This document shows, in pieces, positions 8,862 to 18,228 of a stretch of 64,000 nucleotides of DNA (position 1 is the stretch's first letter; every line of letters starts with the position of its first letter). The stretch lies in assembly GCA_963925545.1 (NCBI GenBank), contig CAWUSA010000003.1, forward strand, positions 23,607 through 87,606, read 5' to 3'. The notes beneath the pieces are model-generated. The model searched no databases. It was not told where the DNA came from and saw only the letters and a program-made list of their open reading frames with translations. Source of the DNA: TMED14 sp963925545 (lineage in GTDB: Bacteria > Bacteroidota > Bacteroidia > Flavobacteriales > Schleiferiaceae). The translations under genes and the position numbers were made by a program.

Positions 8862-10607
8862 ATGTACCGTACCCATACCTGCGGAGAGCTTCGAAGCTCT
8901 CACATCTCCAAAACTGTCACCCTATCCGGGTGGATCCAACGCCGTCGCGACTTTGGCGGCCTGTCATTCATTGATTTGCGCGATCGCTATGGCCTGACCC
9001 AGCTTTCCTTCAATGAACAAGAGGATGCCTCAACGCTACAGATGGCTCGAGGGCTGCAGCGCGAATACGTGGTGCAGATAACAGGTGTGGTGGTTGCAAG
9101 AGAGAAGGTCAATGCAAATTTGGCAACAGGGGATGTGGAAATCAAAGTAAGCAACATCGTTGTATTGAGTCAATCACAAACCCCACCGTTTACCATTGAA
9201 GATCAGAGTGATGGCGGTGAAGAGCTTCGCATGACCTACCGCTATTTGGACATTCGACGCAAACCAGTCAGGGACAAGTTGCTGCTTAGGCACCGCATCA
9301 GTACCCTGGTTAGGGACTACCTCAACGGACAGGGATTTGTAGACGTTGAAACCCCCTTCCTGATCAAGTCCACCCCTGAAGGCGCACGCGATTTCGTGGT
9401 TCCTTCACGCATGAATCAAGGGCAATTTTATGCCTTGCCACAATCCCCGCAAACTTTCAAGCAGCTCTTGATGATTGGGGGAATGGATCGCTATTACCAA
9501 ATTGTGCGCTGCTTCAGAGATGAAGATCTGCGTGCTGACCGCCAGCCAGAATTCACGCAAATTGATTGCGAAATGGCCTTTGTGGAGCAAGAAGACATCC
9601 TTAACACCTTTGAAGGCTTGTTAGCTCATGTCCTGAAAGGCGTACACAACCACGACATGGCTGTGGTGCCTCGCATGACCTACGCAGAAACCATGAGAGA
9701 TTATGGCAATGACAAGCCGGACATTCGATTTGACATGAAACTCAAGGACATGAGGCATTTGGTCAAAGACGCAGGATTTGTGGTGTTTGACAAAGCGGAA
9801 TTAGTTGTTGGCATTTGTGTTGATGGCTGTGCCAATTACACGCGCAAACAACTGGACAAGTTGACTGACTGGGTGAAGCGTCCGCAGATCGGAATGACTG
9901 GCATGATCTGGATGAAGGTCGGCGACGAAGGCAGTTGCAGCTCAAGTGTGAACAAATTCTTCGATGCCGATGCGCTGAATCACTGGAAGGATGCCTTTGG
10001 CGCAAAGCCAGGTGACTTAATCCTTGTGCTGGCAGGCAAAGAAGCCTTGACGCGCAAAGCCATGAGTGAGTTGCGATTGCACATGGCGGAGACATTGGGG
10101 CTGAGAAATCCCAGTGAATTTGCACCCCTCTGGGTCTTAGACTTTCCTTTGTTGGAATGGGATGAAGAGTCTGGCCGCTACCACGCCATGCACCACCCCT
10201 TCACCAGCCCAAAGCCAGAAGACATGCACCTGATCGATTCTGATCCGGGCGCGGTCCGAGCTAACGCCTATGACTTGGTGCTCAATGGCAATGAAATTGG
10301 TGGTGGATCCATTCGGAATCACGACAGAGCCGTTCAGGCACGCATGTTTGACCTTTTGGGTTTCAGTCCAGAAGAGACTGAAGCACAGTTTGGATTTTTA
10401 ATGAAGGCCTTTGACTACGGCGCTCCTCCTCATGGCGGCGTAGCCTTTGGTTTTGACCGTCTGGTTGCCATCATGGGCGGGGATGAGTCCATCCGTGACT
10501 ACATCGCTTTCCCCAAGAACAATGCCGGTCGGGACGTCATGATTGATGCCCCTTCAGCGATTGATTCAGGCCAAATGAATGACCTGGGACTGAGCATTAA
10601 GGACTGA
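8862..10607 (+). CDS. aspS: Aspartyl-tRNA synthetase
   Basis: A class II synthetase that charges tRNA-Asp. The 581-residue protein has an N-terminal OB-fold anticodon domain (GWIQRRRDFGGLSFIDLRDR, about 22-41), the class II motif 2 region (FRDEDLRADRQPEFTQID), a bacterial-type GAD insertion domain in the middle, and motif 3 AFGFDRLVAIMGG near the C-terminus. The length including the GAD domain is the bacterial AspRS type. The start codon matches the conserved YRTHTCGEL N-terminus. A gene for a large secreted protein follows after 66 bp on the same strand and may have its own promoter. Confidence 0.96.
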   Translation: MYRTHTCGELRSSHISKTVTLSGWIQRRRDFGGLSFIDLRDRYGLTQLSFNEQEDASTLQMARGLQREYVVQITGVVVAREKVNANLATGDVEIKVSNIVVLSQSQTPPFTIEDQSDGGEELRMTYRYLDIRRKPVRDKLLLRHRISTLVRDYLNGQGFVDVETPFLIKSTPEGARDFVVPSRMNQGQFYALPQSPQTFKQLLMIGGMDRYYQIVRCFRDEDLRADRQPEFTQIDCEMAFVEQEDILNTFEGLLAHVLKGVHNHDMAVVPRMTYAETMRDYGNDKPDIRFDMKLKDMRHLVKDAGFVVFDKAELVVGICVDGCANYTRKQLDKLTDWVKRPQIGMTGMIWMKVGDEGSCSSSVNKFFDADALNHWKDAFGAKPGDLILVLAGKEALTRKAMSELRLHMAETLGLRNPSEFAPLWVLDFPLLEWDEESGRYHAMHHPFTSPKPEDMHLIDSDPGAVRANAYDLVLNGNEIGGGSIRNHDRAVQARMFDLLGFSPEETEAQFGFLMKAFDYGAPPHGGVAFGFDRLVAIMGGDESIRDYIAFPKNNAGRDVMIDAPSAIDSGQMNDLGLSIKD

Positions 10608-10673
10608 TGTCTTTTGCTGGCAAGGTTGTTGCAGTTTGATGAATATATTTATTGCCCCAAAAAATCACAACCC

Positions 10674-13600
10674 ATGAAGCAATTTCTACCCGCTATTTTT
10701 CTTCTATTTTTTGTCTCCTCACAAGCTCAAGCGCAGCAATGGGTTGAGTCCATGCAAGATGAATCCGTCAATGTCTACCAGGCCATTGATGAATTTGAAA
10801 AGTTCTGGGAAGGCAAGGTCGTTGAGAAAGGTCATGGATGGAAGCAGTTCAAGCGTTGGGAGCAGTTTTGGGAGCCACGGGTCTACCCTCATGGCAATCG
10901 CCCTAACGGGTCTGCAGTTTTTCAGGCTAACAGCCAAATTCAGGCATCAACAGCGGCCAATCCTGGACTGGGCAATTGGAGCTTGGTTGGCCCTTCGAAT
11001 GGCAATGCCCTTCAAGGCATTGGTCGTGTCAATAGTATCACTTTCCACCCGAGCAACAGCCAAACCATCTATGCAGGCGCGCCTGCTGGTGGACTATGGA
11101 AATCAACCAACGATGGGGGGTCCTGGACAACGAACACCGATAAATTACCCAACATTGGCATCAGCACCATGGTCATTGACCCCCTACATCCTGACACCAT
11201 GTACGTCGGCACCGGTGACCGTGACGCAGGAGATACCTACTCAACCGGCGTCCTGAAGTCGGTTGATGCTGGCGCTACATGGCAGGCAACAGGTTTGACG
11301 TTTGGCGTATTGCAATTCAAACGCATCACCGGCATGATAATTCACCCTGACAGCACTAACTGGCTGGTTGTTTCCACACGAACTGGCATGTACAGAACCA
11401 CCGATGGCGGTGACAACTGGAGCCTGGTTCAAGGTGGCACCTTTCAGAGCCTGGCCACTGTGGTTGGCGCAGAGCATTTGCTCTATGCCGGCACACAAAA
11501 CAATGCCAAGATCTGGTATTCACGTGATTTTGGTATCTCTTGGACGATGGCAAGTACAGGTCTTCCCGTCTCCGGTACTAGGAGGGCTGAACTGGCCACC
11601 ACGGCTGCTGACACCAACTATGTCTACGCCATTTATGGCGCCAACAACAACGGCCTGTATGGCGTGTACCGATCTACCAACAAGGGCATTTCCTGGACGC
11701 AAATGCATGGCAGCACACCCAACTTGCTTGGCTGGAGCACCACTGGCGCTGGCACCGGTGGCCAGGCATGGTATGATCTGACCATCGCGGCATCCCCTCT
11801 GAACAAAGATGTGATTTTGATTGGTGGTGTGAATATTTGGCGATCCAACAATGGCGGCAGCAGCTTCGGGCTCAGTGGTCACTGGTATGGTGGTGGCGGT
11901 GCAAGCTTTGTGCATGCAGATCATCACTGGCTCACCTTCCGACCCAACAGCAACAAAGTATACGCAGGCACCGATGGGGGCGTTTATCGGTCAACCAACA
12001 GCGGGCTCAACAACTCTTGGGTAGCGCGCAATGATGGCATGGCTATCACCATGTACTATAAAATCAGCACCTCCGCCGCCAACAGCAACCTCACGCTAGC
12101 TGGGGCGCAAGACAACGGCACCCACCTCAAGAACAATACCTGGTCTAGGGTCGGTGGTGGTGATGGTATGGACAATGGCATTGCCGGCAGTGATGCCATG
12201 GTCATGTACCGTTCCATTTACTATGGGGATTTTGACAAGTCTGTCAATGGCGGCGCTTCGTTCAATGCGCCTTTCAACCTCCCTCCATCGGGCAATGGCA
12301 ACTGGGTCACGCCATTTGTGGTGTCCGTGATCAACGCCAACACCTTGTATGCAGGGTTTGAAAAGCTCTGGAAAAGCAGCAATGCAGGTTCTTCTTTCAG
12401 CGCCACATCAACGGCAGGCATATGGGGAAGCAACAAAATCGATGTCATTGCAGAAGCCCCCAGCAATGCCAGTGTCCTCTATGTAGGCATCAATCAGCGC
12501 GTTTACCGCAGCGTCAATGGCGGCGGAATGTGGACCCATATAACCAACAATGTGAGTAATCAAAACACGGTAACGGGAATTGCCGTGGACCCTGCCAATG
12601 CAGACCACATCGCCATCACTAAATCTGGCTACAGTGTTGATAAAGTCTACGAATCTTATGACGGCGGCAGCTCATGGTACAACCGCACAGGATCCTTGCC
12701 TAACATTCCCGCCAACTGCGTAGCCTTTGAGCCCGGAAGCAATGGCTTGCTCTATGTAGGCACCGACGTTGGCGTCTACTTTCGCGATGCAAGCATGAGT
12801 GATTGGCTCCCATTCATGGATGGCCTTCCCAACACCATCATCAATGACATTGAAATCCTTCAAACAGCCAGCGTCAATTTGATTCGCGTGGGAACCTATG
12901 GTCGTGGCGTATGGGAAAGTCCTTTGGCCTCAACTTTCTTGGACATTCCTGTAGCCGCATTTGACGTGGCCCCAGAGGCCCTCTGTGCCATTGGTGACAG
13001 CATTCAACTCCATGACCAATCCCTTAACATGCCAGGCAATTGGGCCTGGAGCATTCACCCGCAGACATTCTCTTATGCCGGTGGCAGTTCATCTAGCTCG
13101 CAAAATCCCATCATCATTCCAACAGCCACTGGCAACTACAGCTTTCAGCTGATTGCAGGCAACAGCTACGGTTCCGACACCTCTGTGGCCATTCACGCAC
13201 TCGCAGTTGGCGGCATCCTAACGCCAGTGAATGAAGAATTCAAGGGAGCACTTCCCAACCGTTGGACCATCGAAAACCCAGACAATGATCGCGGGTGGAA
13301 CATGGCCTCTGTGGGTCACCTTGACTCGGTGTCTGCCGTGATGCGTTTCTTCAATTACAGCAACATTGGCCAGGTGGATGCCTTGATTTCTCCGCCTTAT
13401 GCCATCGACAGCAACAGCACCTTGATCTATGATCTTGCATACCAAATGAAGACTGGCAATGCCTCTGACACCCTGCGCATTATGGCCAGTACCGATTGTG
13501 GCGCCACGTGGCAACTTTTGTTCACTGGCTCCGATGACGGAACAGGCAACTTTGCCACAGCTGCATCCAGCATCAACGCCTTTGTGCCGACAAGTAACCA

Positions 13601-15179
13601 GTGGCGTACCGACACATTGGCTTTAGGCAACCTATCCGGAACCGTCACCTTCAAGTTTGAGGGAGTCAATGCCGGCGGCAACCATCTCTACTTGGACCAT
13701 TTGCGTCTGCTGCCAGCCAGCTTGGCAACACCTGTAGCAGCTATTTTCAGCACAGCAACAGCTTGTCAAGGTTCAGCCGTGACCTACCACAGTGCCAGCA
13801 CAGGACAAAGCCTGAGTCATGCATGGTCTTTCCCAGGTGGTAGCCCATCAAGTAGTGTCGCCGTCAACCCGGTGGTAACCTATGCCAACAGCGGATCCTT
13901 CAGTGTTTCATTGACCGTTAGCAACACCGCTGGCAGTGATGCCATCACCATGAGCAACCACCTCAGCGTGACAACTGCCGTAAGCCCTAGCATTGCGCTG
14001 ACTGCGTCAAGCATGCCCGCTTGTCAAGGCGATACCGTCACCTTTGTCGCGAGTACAATCAATAGTGGCAGCAATCCGGTCTACCAATGGATGATCAATG
14101 GGCAGATAAGCGGAAGCAGTAGCTCAACCTTTAGCTCCTTCACGCTCAATACAGGGGATAGTGTCACCTGCTTGCTAAGAAGTGATGCATACTGTGCTTC
14201 ACCCAGTGAATTGCTATCTGCGCCTTCCGTTGTATCCATTTACTCCCTGCCAACAGTTAGTGCAGGCAGCTATCCTTCGGTCTGCGTGGGTGGATCTGAC
14301 ATCCCATTAACCGGCACACCAGCTGGTGGCACCTTCACGGGGATTGCTGTAAGCAACAACCTGTTTTCACCGAGTCAAGTTGGACCCGGCGCATACACTG
14401 TGACCTACAGATACACGGACAACAACGGTTGCAACAACAGTGCATCCGTTGACATTATTGTTGGCTCTCCGCCCAATGTCTTTTTCAGTTCAAACATTGG
14501 TGACCTCTGTATGGCTGATCCTGGGATTACTCCTACAGGTGGCTACCCGCTTGGCGGATACTACCAAGTGGACGGTGTGCAAGTCACACAAGTGACACCA
14601 AGCACCCTCACTGTTGGCATGCACGATTTGGACTATGTCTACAACAATGGACTGTGTACCGTGATGAAGCTTGACTCTTTTTATGTGTATGCGAGCCCTC
14701 CCGTTCCAAGCATTCAGGTTTTTGACGGCGACAGTCTGTTCTGCCCGCAAGCCACTGCGCCTTACGTCGTGGTTTGGTTTGATGGCAACATGAATGCCAT
14801 TGCCGGCGCAAGCAACCCATGGTACCACGCACCAAGCCCGGACAACTACTCTGTCCGATTGAAAGTCGGTTCGAGCTGCTGGGAGACATCTGGACCAACT
14901 GCTGTCACAGCCTTGCCAGAGTTGGTACAAGGTGTTGCGCATGTGAAGCCTAACCCAAGCTCCGGTGAATTTACCGTGGTTTTGCAGTCCGGAATCTTCA
15001 TGCCAACCCAATGGCGACTCATCACAGTCCAAGGCGAAGAGCTATTGGCTGGTGATGTCCTTGCCGGTCAAAAAGAGATGAACATGGACATCCGCCACAT
15101 GGCAAATGGGGTGTACATCTTGGAATTGACTGCGCCAGAGGCTACCCATGCCCTACGTGTGGTAAAGGTTTCTGACTGA
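10674..15179 (+). CDS. Large T9SS-exported beta-propeller/PKD protein
   Basis: A predicted cell-surface or secreted protein of 1501 residues. Order of parts: a signal peptide ending in AQAQQ; a long N-terminal half with repeated Asp-box-like units (for example STNDGGSW, SVDAGATW, TTDGGDNW, STNKGISW, SYDGGSSW) typical of VPS10/sialidase-type propellers; a jelly-roll-like region; a PKD-type domain (AWSFPGGSPSSSVAVNPVV); further Ig-like modules; and a C-terminal type-A sorting tail starting around VKPNPSSGEF. The sorting tail indicates export by the type IX system. Asp-box propellers occur in glycosidases and in non-enzymatic adhesins, and I see no catalytic triad, so adhesion or polymer binding is inferred. 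The ATG at 10674 is chosen because it begins the signal peptide. Confidence 0.85.
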   Translation: MKQFLPAIFLLFFVSSQAQAQQWVESMQDESVNVYQAIDEFEKFWEGKVVEKGHGWKQFKRWEQFWEPRVYPHGNRPNGSAVFQANSQIQASTAANPGLGNWSLVGPSNGNALQGIGRVNSITFHPSNSQTIYAGAPAGGLWKSTNDGGSWTTNTDKLPNIGISTMVIDPLHPDTMYVGTGDRDAGDTYSTGVLKSVDAGATWQATGLTFGVLQFKRITGMIIHPDSTNWLVVSTRTGMYRTTDGGDNWSLVQGGTFQSLATVVGAEHLLYAGTQNNAKIWYSRDFGISWTMASTGLPVSGTRRAELATTAADTNYVYAIYGANNNGLYGVYRSTNKGISWTQMHGSTPNLLGWSTTGAGTGGQAWYDLTIAASPLNKDVILIGGVNIWRSNNGGSSFGLSGHWYGGGGASFVHADHHWLTFRPNSNKVYAGTDGGVYRSTNSGLNNSWVARNDGMAITMYYKISTSAANSNLTLAGAQDNGTHLKNNTWSRVGGGDGMDNGIAGSDAMVMYRSIYYGDFDKSVNGGASFNAPFNLPPSGNGNWVTPFVVSVINANTLYAGFEKLWKSSNAGSSFSATSTAGIWGSNKIDVIAEAPSNASVLYVGINQRVYRSVNGGGMWTHITNNVSNQNTVTGIAVDPANADHIAITKSGYSVDKVYESYDGGSSWYNRTGSLPNIPANCVAFEPGSNGLLYVGTDVGVYFRDASMSDWLPFMDGLPNTIINDIEILQTASVNLIRVGTYGRGVWESPLASTFLDIPVAAFDVAPEALCAIGDSIQLHDQSLNMPGNWAWSIHPQTFSYAGGSSSSSQNPIIIPTATGNYSFQLIAGNSYGSDTSVAIHALAVGGILTPVNEEFKGALPNRWTIENPDNDRGWNMASVGHLDSVSAVMRFFNYSNIGQVDALISPPYAIDSNSTLIYDLAYQMKTGNASDTLRIMASTDCGATWQLLFTGSDDGTGNFATAASSINAFVPTSNQWRTDTLALGNLSGTVTFKFEGVNAGGNHLYLDHLRLLPASLATPVAAIFSTATACQGSAVTYHSASTGQSLSHAWSFPGGSPSSSVAVNPVVTYANSGSFSVSLTVSNTAGSDAITMSNHLSVTTAVSPSIALTASSMPACQGDTVTFVASTINSGSNPVYQWMINGQISGSSSSTFSSFTLNTGDSVTCLLRSDAYCASPSELLSAPSVVSIYSLPTVSAGSYPSVCVGGSDIPLTGTPAGGTFTGIAVSNNLFSPSQVGPGAYTVTYRYTDNNGCNNSASVDIIVGSPPNVFFSSNIGDLCMADPGITPTGGYPLGGYYQVDGVQVTQVTPSTLTVGMHDLDYVYNNGLCTVMKLDSFYVYASPPVPSIQVFDGDSLFCPQATAPYVVVWFDGNMNAIAGASNPWYHAPSPDNYSVRLKVGSSCWETSGPTAVTALPELVQGVAHVKPNPSSGEFTVVLQSGIFMPTQWRLITVQGEELLAGDVLAGQKEMNMDIRHMANGVYILELTAPEATHALRVVKVSD

Positions 15180-15204
15180 GGATTGTCGCATGTCTTCAAT
15201 GCAT

Positions 15205-15240
15205 CAAAAAACCCCGCAGGTAAGCCCTGCGGGGTTTTTT
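15205..15240 (+). terminator. Rho-independent terminator
   Basis: AAAAAACCCCGCAGG and CCTGCGGGGTTTTTT pair around TAAG. It lies between the large T9SS protein and convergent purQ, and its symmetry suits termination from both sides. Confidence 0.9.
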
Positions 15241-15290
15241 ATTGGGTCCAAAAGTTTGTTGTCTGCGCAGAGCTTTCGCCATGTTTGCAA

Positions 15291-15986
15291 TCAGGCAGTG
15301 GTCATGTGATTGAGCAATGACTCAAGCAAGATTTTTCCATCTGTATTGAGCAAGTCCTCCGTGGCTGCTCGTTCCGGGTGTGGCATCATACCCATCACGT
15401 TTTTCTTTGCATTGCAAACACCAGCAATATTGTCAATGGATCCATTGGGGTTGGATGAATCAGTGACCTTTGCCTGCTCATCGCAGTAATAAAAGAGCAC
15501 TTGTCCATTGTCATCCAATCGGCTCAATGTGTCTTCATCTGCGTGGTAGCGACCTTCACCATGAGCGATAGGAATTTTGTAGGCCTTGGTCATGTTTAGG
15601 TCCGCAGTGATTGCTGAGTCCAGCATGCCAGGTGTCATGTGTATGTTCTTGCAAATGAAGTTGTGTGAACTGTTGTGCAACAGGGCACCCGGAAGGAAAT
15701 GTGCTTCTGTCAACATTTGAAAACCATTGCAAATCCCCATGACATAACCGCCTTTGTCTGCGTGTTTGATCACCTCTGCCATGATGGGCGAAAAGCTGGC
15801 AATAGCACCTGATCGAAGGTAGTCGCCATAGGAAAATCCTCCAGGGAGAACCACCATATCAACCCCTTGAAGGTCATGGTCTTTATGCCAAAGAGAGACG
15901 GCTTCCTGACCAAGGTCATGTCGCAACGCATGCAGCATGTCTTGATCACAATTAGAGCCTGGGAAGGTGACTACGCCAAATTTCAT
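15291..15986 (-). CDS. purQ: Phosphoribosylformylglycinamidine synthase, glutaminase subunit PurQ
   Basis: The glutamine amidotransferase subunit that feeds ammonia to PurL in the fourth step of purine synthesis. The 231-residue protein is a class I amidotransferase: GICNGFQ holds the nucleophile (about C86), and HPER near the C-terminus supplies the His/Glu partners. The N-terminus KFGVVTFPGSNCDQD is the PurQ hallmark. A perfect -7 element lies 4 bases before the chosen ATG, so an upstream in-frame ATG at 16028 cannot be used from this promoter. A separate PurQ implies split PurS/Q/L subunits elsewhere in the genome, although some Bacteroidota instead have fused PurL. Confidence 0.92.
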   Translation of the reverse strand: MKFGVVTFPGSNCDQDMLHALRHDLGQEAVSLWHKDHDLQGVDMVVLPGGFSYGDYLRSGAIASFSPIMAEVIKHADKGGYVMGICNGFQMLTEAHFLPGALLHNSSHNFICKNIHMTPGMLDSAITADLNMTKAYKIPIAHGEGRYHADEDTLSRLDDNGQVLFYYCDEQAKVTDSSNPNGSIDNIAGVCNAKKNVMGMMPHPERAATEDLLNTDGKILLESLLNHMTTA

Positions 15987-15990
15987 GCGA

Positions 15991-15998
15991 CAAATGTA
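15991..15998 (-). promoter_or_regulatory. -7 promoter element of purQ (TACATTTG)
   Basis: Perfect TAnnTTTG match only 4 bases before the purQ ATG. Transcription should begin at or next to the start codon, which predicts a leaderless mRNA. Confidence 0.65.
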
Positions 15999-16028
15999 CA
16001 GCCATAATGCACGTCCATGGCGGGTCAA

Positions 16029-18185
16029 TCAGTCGATAATTATGGGGAAAGATCGCCGGACAACCCTGCCGGTTGATGCTGTCCATTGCAAGACCCACAG
16101 GGCAGCACCTCGGGCTGATTGGGGGGGTAAAACATGGCATGTCCAGTGGTCAATAGACTGAACAGGCAAGGGGTCTGACCAGGTTATTGTCCATGTGCCA
16201 TCGATAGAAAACAAGGCCTCCTGAATCACCCATGGCCCCTCTGCGCGAAGGGCAAATGACAGCCGGGGCCGCTGACCAGATAGCCAGCCAAAGTGCCTTT
16301 GTTGGATGTCCATGAGGCCCATCAAAGGGGCATGAACCAATGGGGGGCTTCGTCCTGGCGTGGCAGAGTCAGCGCCCGCACTGATCCAGTGATCAACCTG
16401 CTTCAAAATGGCGATGCCTTCGCCTTGGCCTAAAGAGGGGTGATGCAACGCATCGTCATAGAAAGCCTGATCCAGGCGCTGCCCGTGGGATGTCAACAGC
16501 AACAATTCACCATGATCATCATCCAGCGGCGGCAGGCTTGCTGCGGTGGCAATGAAGGTGGAGTCTCCCAAGGGGTAGTCATTGACCAATGCCGGTGGCG
16601 ACATCACAAAGGCCCTGGTCTCATCCGGCAGAAGAAAACTCCCAGCAGGGGCCAGTTGACGCCAAGCCATGGGTGGCCATTGGTCTGACAGGACCAAGGA
16701 TCCCATATCTAAAACCCGTGATGAGAGGTTGCGAAGTTCCACAAAACGCTGACCCCCCGGCAAGGGGTTGAAGAGGATTTCATTCAACTGGACCTCGCCG
16801 CTGTCAGGCATGGCAGCCATGCCCCAGGCGATAACCGCTGTGTCCAAGGCACTGCCGTCACAATGCATGAAACTCGGTGGGATCAACAGGGTTTGCAAGT
16901 CGCCCAGCAAGGTTGGATAAAAAGGGCTGTAGGTCCAGTGATCAGATGCCATGGCTTCCCATCCATAAGGCATGGATTGCATGGACTTCATGGGATGTCT
17001 CCATTGAATGTGCAAGCGGTCCGTCGTCCAAACATGGTGAACACCACCCTGCCTTGAAGGCAAGGCATCTTGTGTGAACTGGCCCAAGTCTGAACCCATT
17101 GCCGCTGTGGCAGATGTCCAAGAACCCGGCAAACAGGAACAGCTGCTATCTCTTGCCTTCAATGACCACCCACCCATGGCCTTGTCGGGCGGATCATGGT
17201 TGTCATCGCTTAAGGCAATTTCTGCCAGGGTTAAGCCTCGGTGATCCTTGAGGAGCAAGTGCACTTGTGTTGGCAGCGACAAGGCTTGATGCCAAATCCA
17301 CCGGCTATTAACACCTGCTTGAAGCAGGCAGGCGCTGTCGCCAATGACAATGGGATGCTGAGGCAGAAGCCACCGGGAAGGCAGGGTTTGAGGCTGGCCG
17401 TTCACCTCGAGCTGCCATCCAGCAGCCCACAAACTATCCCCCACTGATGACCCCGCAAAGCCTTCCAAAGCGTCGCAGGCTGGAGATTGAGCATGCATGG
17501 CTGGCAGGGGTTTCAACATCACCTCTGTCCACTTCCAGGACAAGGAACGCAATGACAGGGAATCCATGACAGCCTGGTCCAGCTGTCCGTGAATGGGCCG
17601 CCATGAAATCGCCTGAACCCGGGTACTGGTAACCCGCTGTCCCAGGGTGAGTTGATTGATGACAGGCCAGGCCACATCAACGATTTGATGCAAGATCAGC
17701 TCGCCATCATTCACGTTCAAGGTCATGGCATGACCCGTCAACGTCAGGCTCCATTCAATGGTGTTCTGGCTGTGATTGAGCCATCCTGGCTGGCTTGACA
17801 TCAGCCATTGGCTGCCATGAGGTGATTGGGCTTCTACTTGAATTTTGTCTGATAAGCAGCCAAAAATTAGACGGTAGCTGTGGTTCATGGGGCCAGACCA
17901 TTCCACCCAAGCACAGTTGACCGAACTGGGGTTGAAGTCCAACTGAACCAACCCATGCCATTGCCAGTCGGGGCCACCCTGCAAGGGATGGCTCAGCTCC
18001 CATGTGCCGCCACTGGGGGCATCTAGCCACAAGGCACTATCCGCCACAGCAAAAGCCGCCGTGTCTCCCGACCACGCCTGGAGGTCTTGGAAGGGAAAGT
18101 AGTAAGCTTGTGGTGGCTGATGGGCCTTCAACAAGGAGAAAGCCATCATCCAAGTCAGGAAAAACGGCATGGCAAATAGTCGCAT
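16029..18185 (-). CDS. Secreted lamin-tail-domain protein of unknown function
   Basis: A 718-residue protein beginning with a signal-peptide-like stretch (residues about 1-20). It is Trp-, Ser- and Asp-rich and largely beta. Near residues 500-620 it has a lamin-tail-domain-like segment: VQLNEILFNPLPGGQRFVEL, then LVLSDQ, ALVNDYPLGDSTF and GQRLDQAFYDDALHHPSL. This arrangement recurs in Bacteroidota exported proteins. The N-terminal third resembles a carbohydrate-binding jelly roll by composition only. No classic sorting tail is obvious. The ATG at 18185 begins the signal peptide. It is divergent from asd with 43 bp between the start codons. Function unknown. Confidence 0.75.
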   Translation of the reverse strand: MRLFAMPFFLTWMMAFSLLKAHQPPQAYYFPFQDLQAWSGDTAAFAVADSALWLDAPSGGTWELSHPLQGGPDWQWHGLVQLDFNPSSVNCAWVEWSGPMNHSYRLIFGCLSDKIQVEAQSPHGSQWLMSSQPGWLNHSQNTIEWSLTLTGHAMTLNVNDGELILHQIVDVAWPVINQLTLGQRVTSTRVQAISWRPIHGQLDQAVMDSLSLRSLSWKWTEVMLKPLPAMHAQSPACDALEGFAGSSVGDSLWAAGWQLEVNGQPQTLPSRWLLPQHPIVIGDSACLLQAGVNSRWIWHQALSLPTQVHLLLKDHRGLTLAEIALSDDNHDPPDKAMGGWSLKARDSSCSCLPGSWTSATAAMGSDLGQFTQDALPSRQGGVHHVWTTDRLHIQWRHPMKSMQSMPYGWEAMASDHWTYSPFYPTLLGDLQTLLIPPSFMHCDGSALDTAVIAWGMAAMPDSGEVQLNEILFNPLPGGQRFVELRNLSSRVLDMGSLVLSDQWPPMAWRQLAPAGSFLLPDETRAFVMSPPALVNDYPLGDSTFIATAASLPPLDDDHGELLLLTSHGQRLDQAFYDDALHHPSLGQGEGIAILKQVDHWISAGADSATPGRSPPLVHAPLMGLMDIQQRHFGWLSGQRPRLSFALRAEGPWVIQEALFSIDGTWTITWSDPLPVQSIDHWTCHVLPPQSARGAALWVLQWTASTGRVVRRSFPIIID

Positions 18186-18193
18186 AGGGGCTG

Positions 18194-18201
18194 TACTTTT
18201 G
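18194..18201 (+). promoter_or_regulatory. -7 promoter element of asd (TACTTTTG)
   Basis: Perfect TAnnTTTG match 27 bases before the asd ATG, in the divergent spacer with the lamin-tail protein gene. Confidence 0.6.
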
Positions 18202-18228
18202 CACAAGATTAATCCAGCAAGAGGAGTT

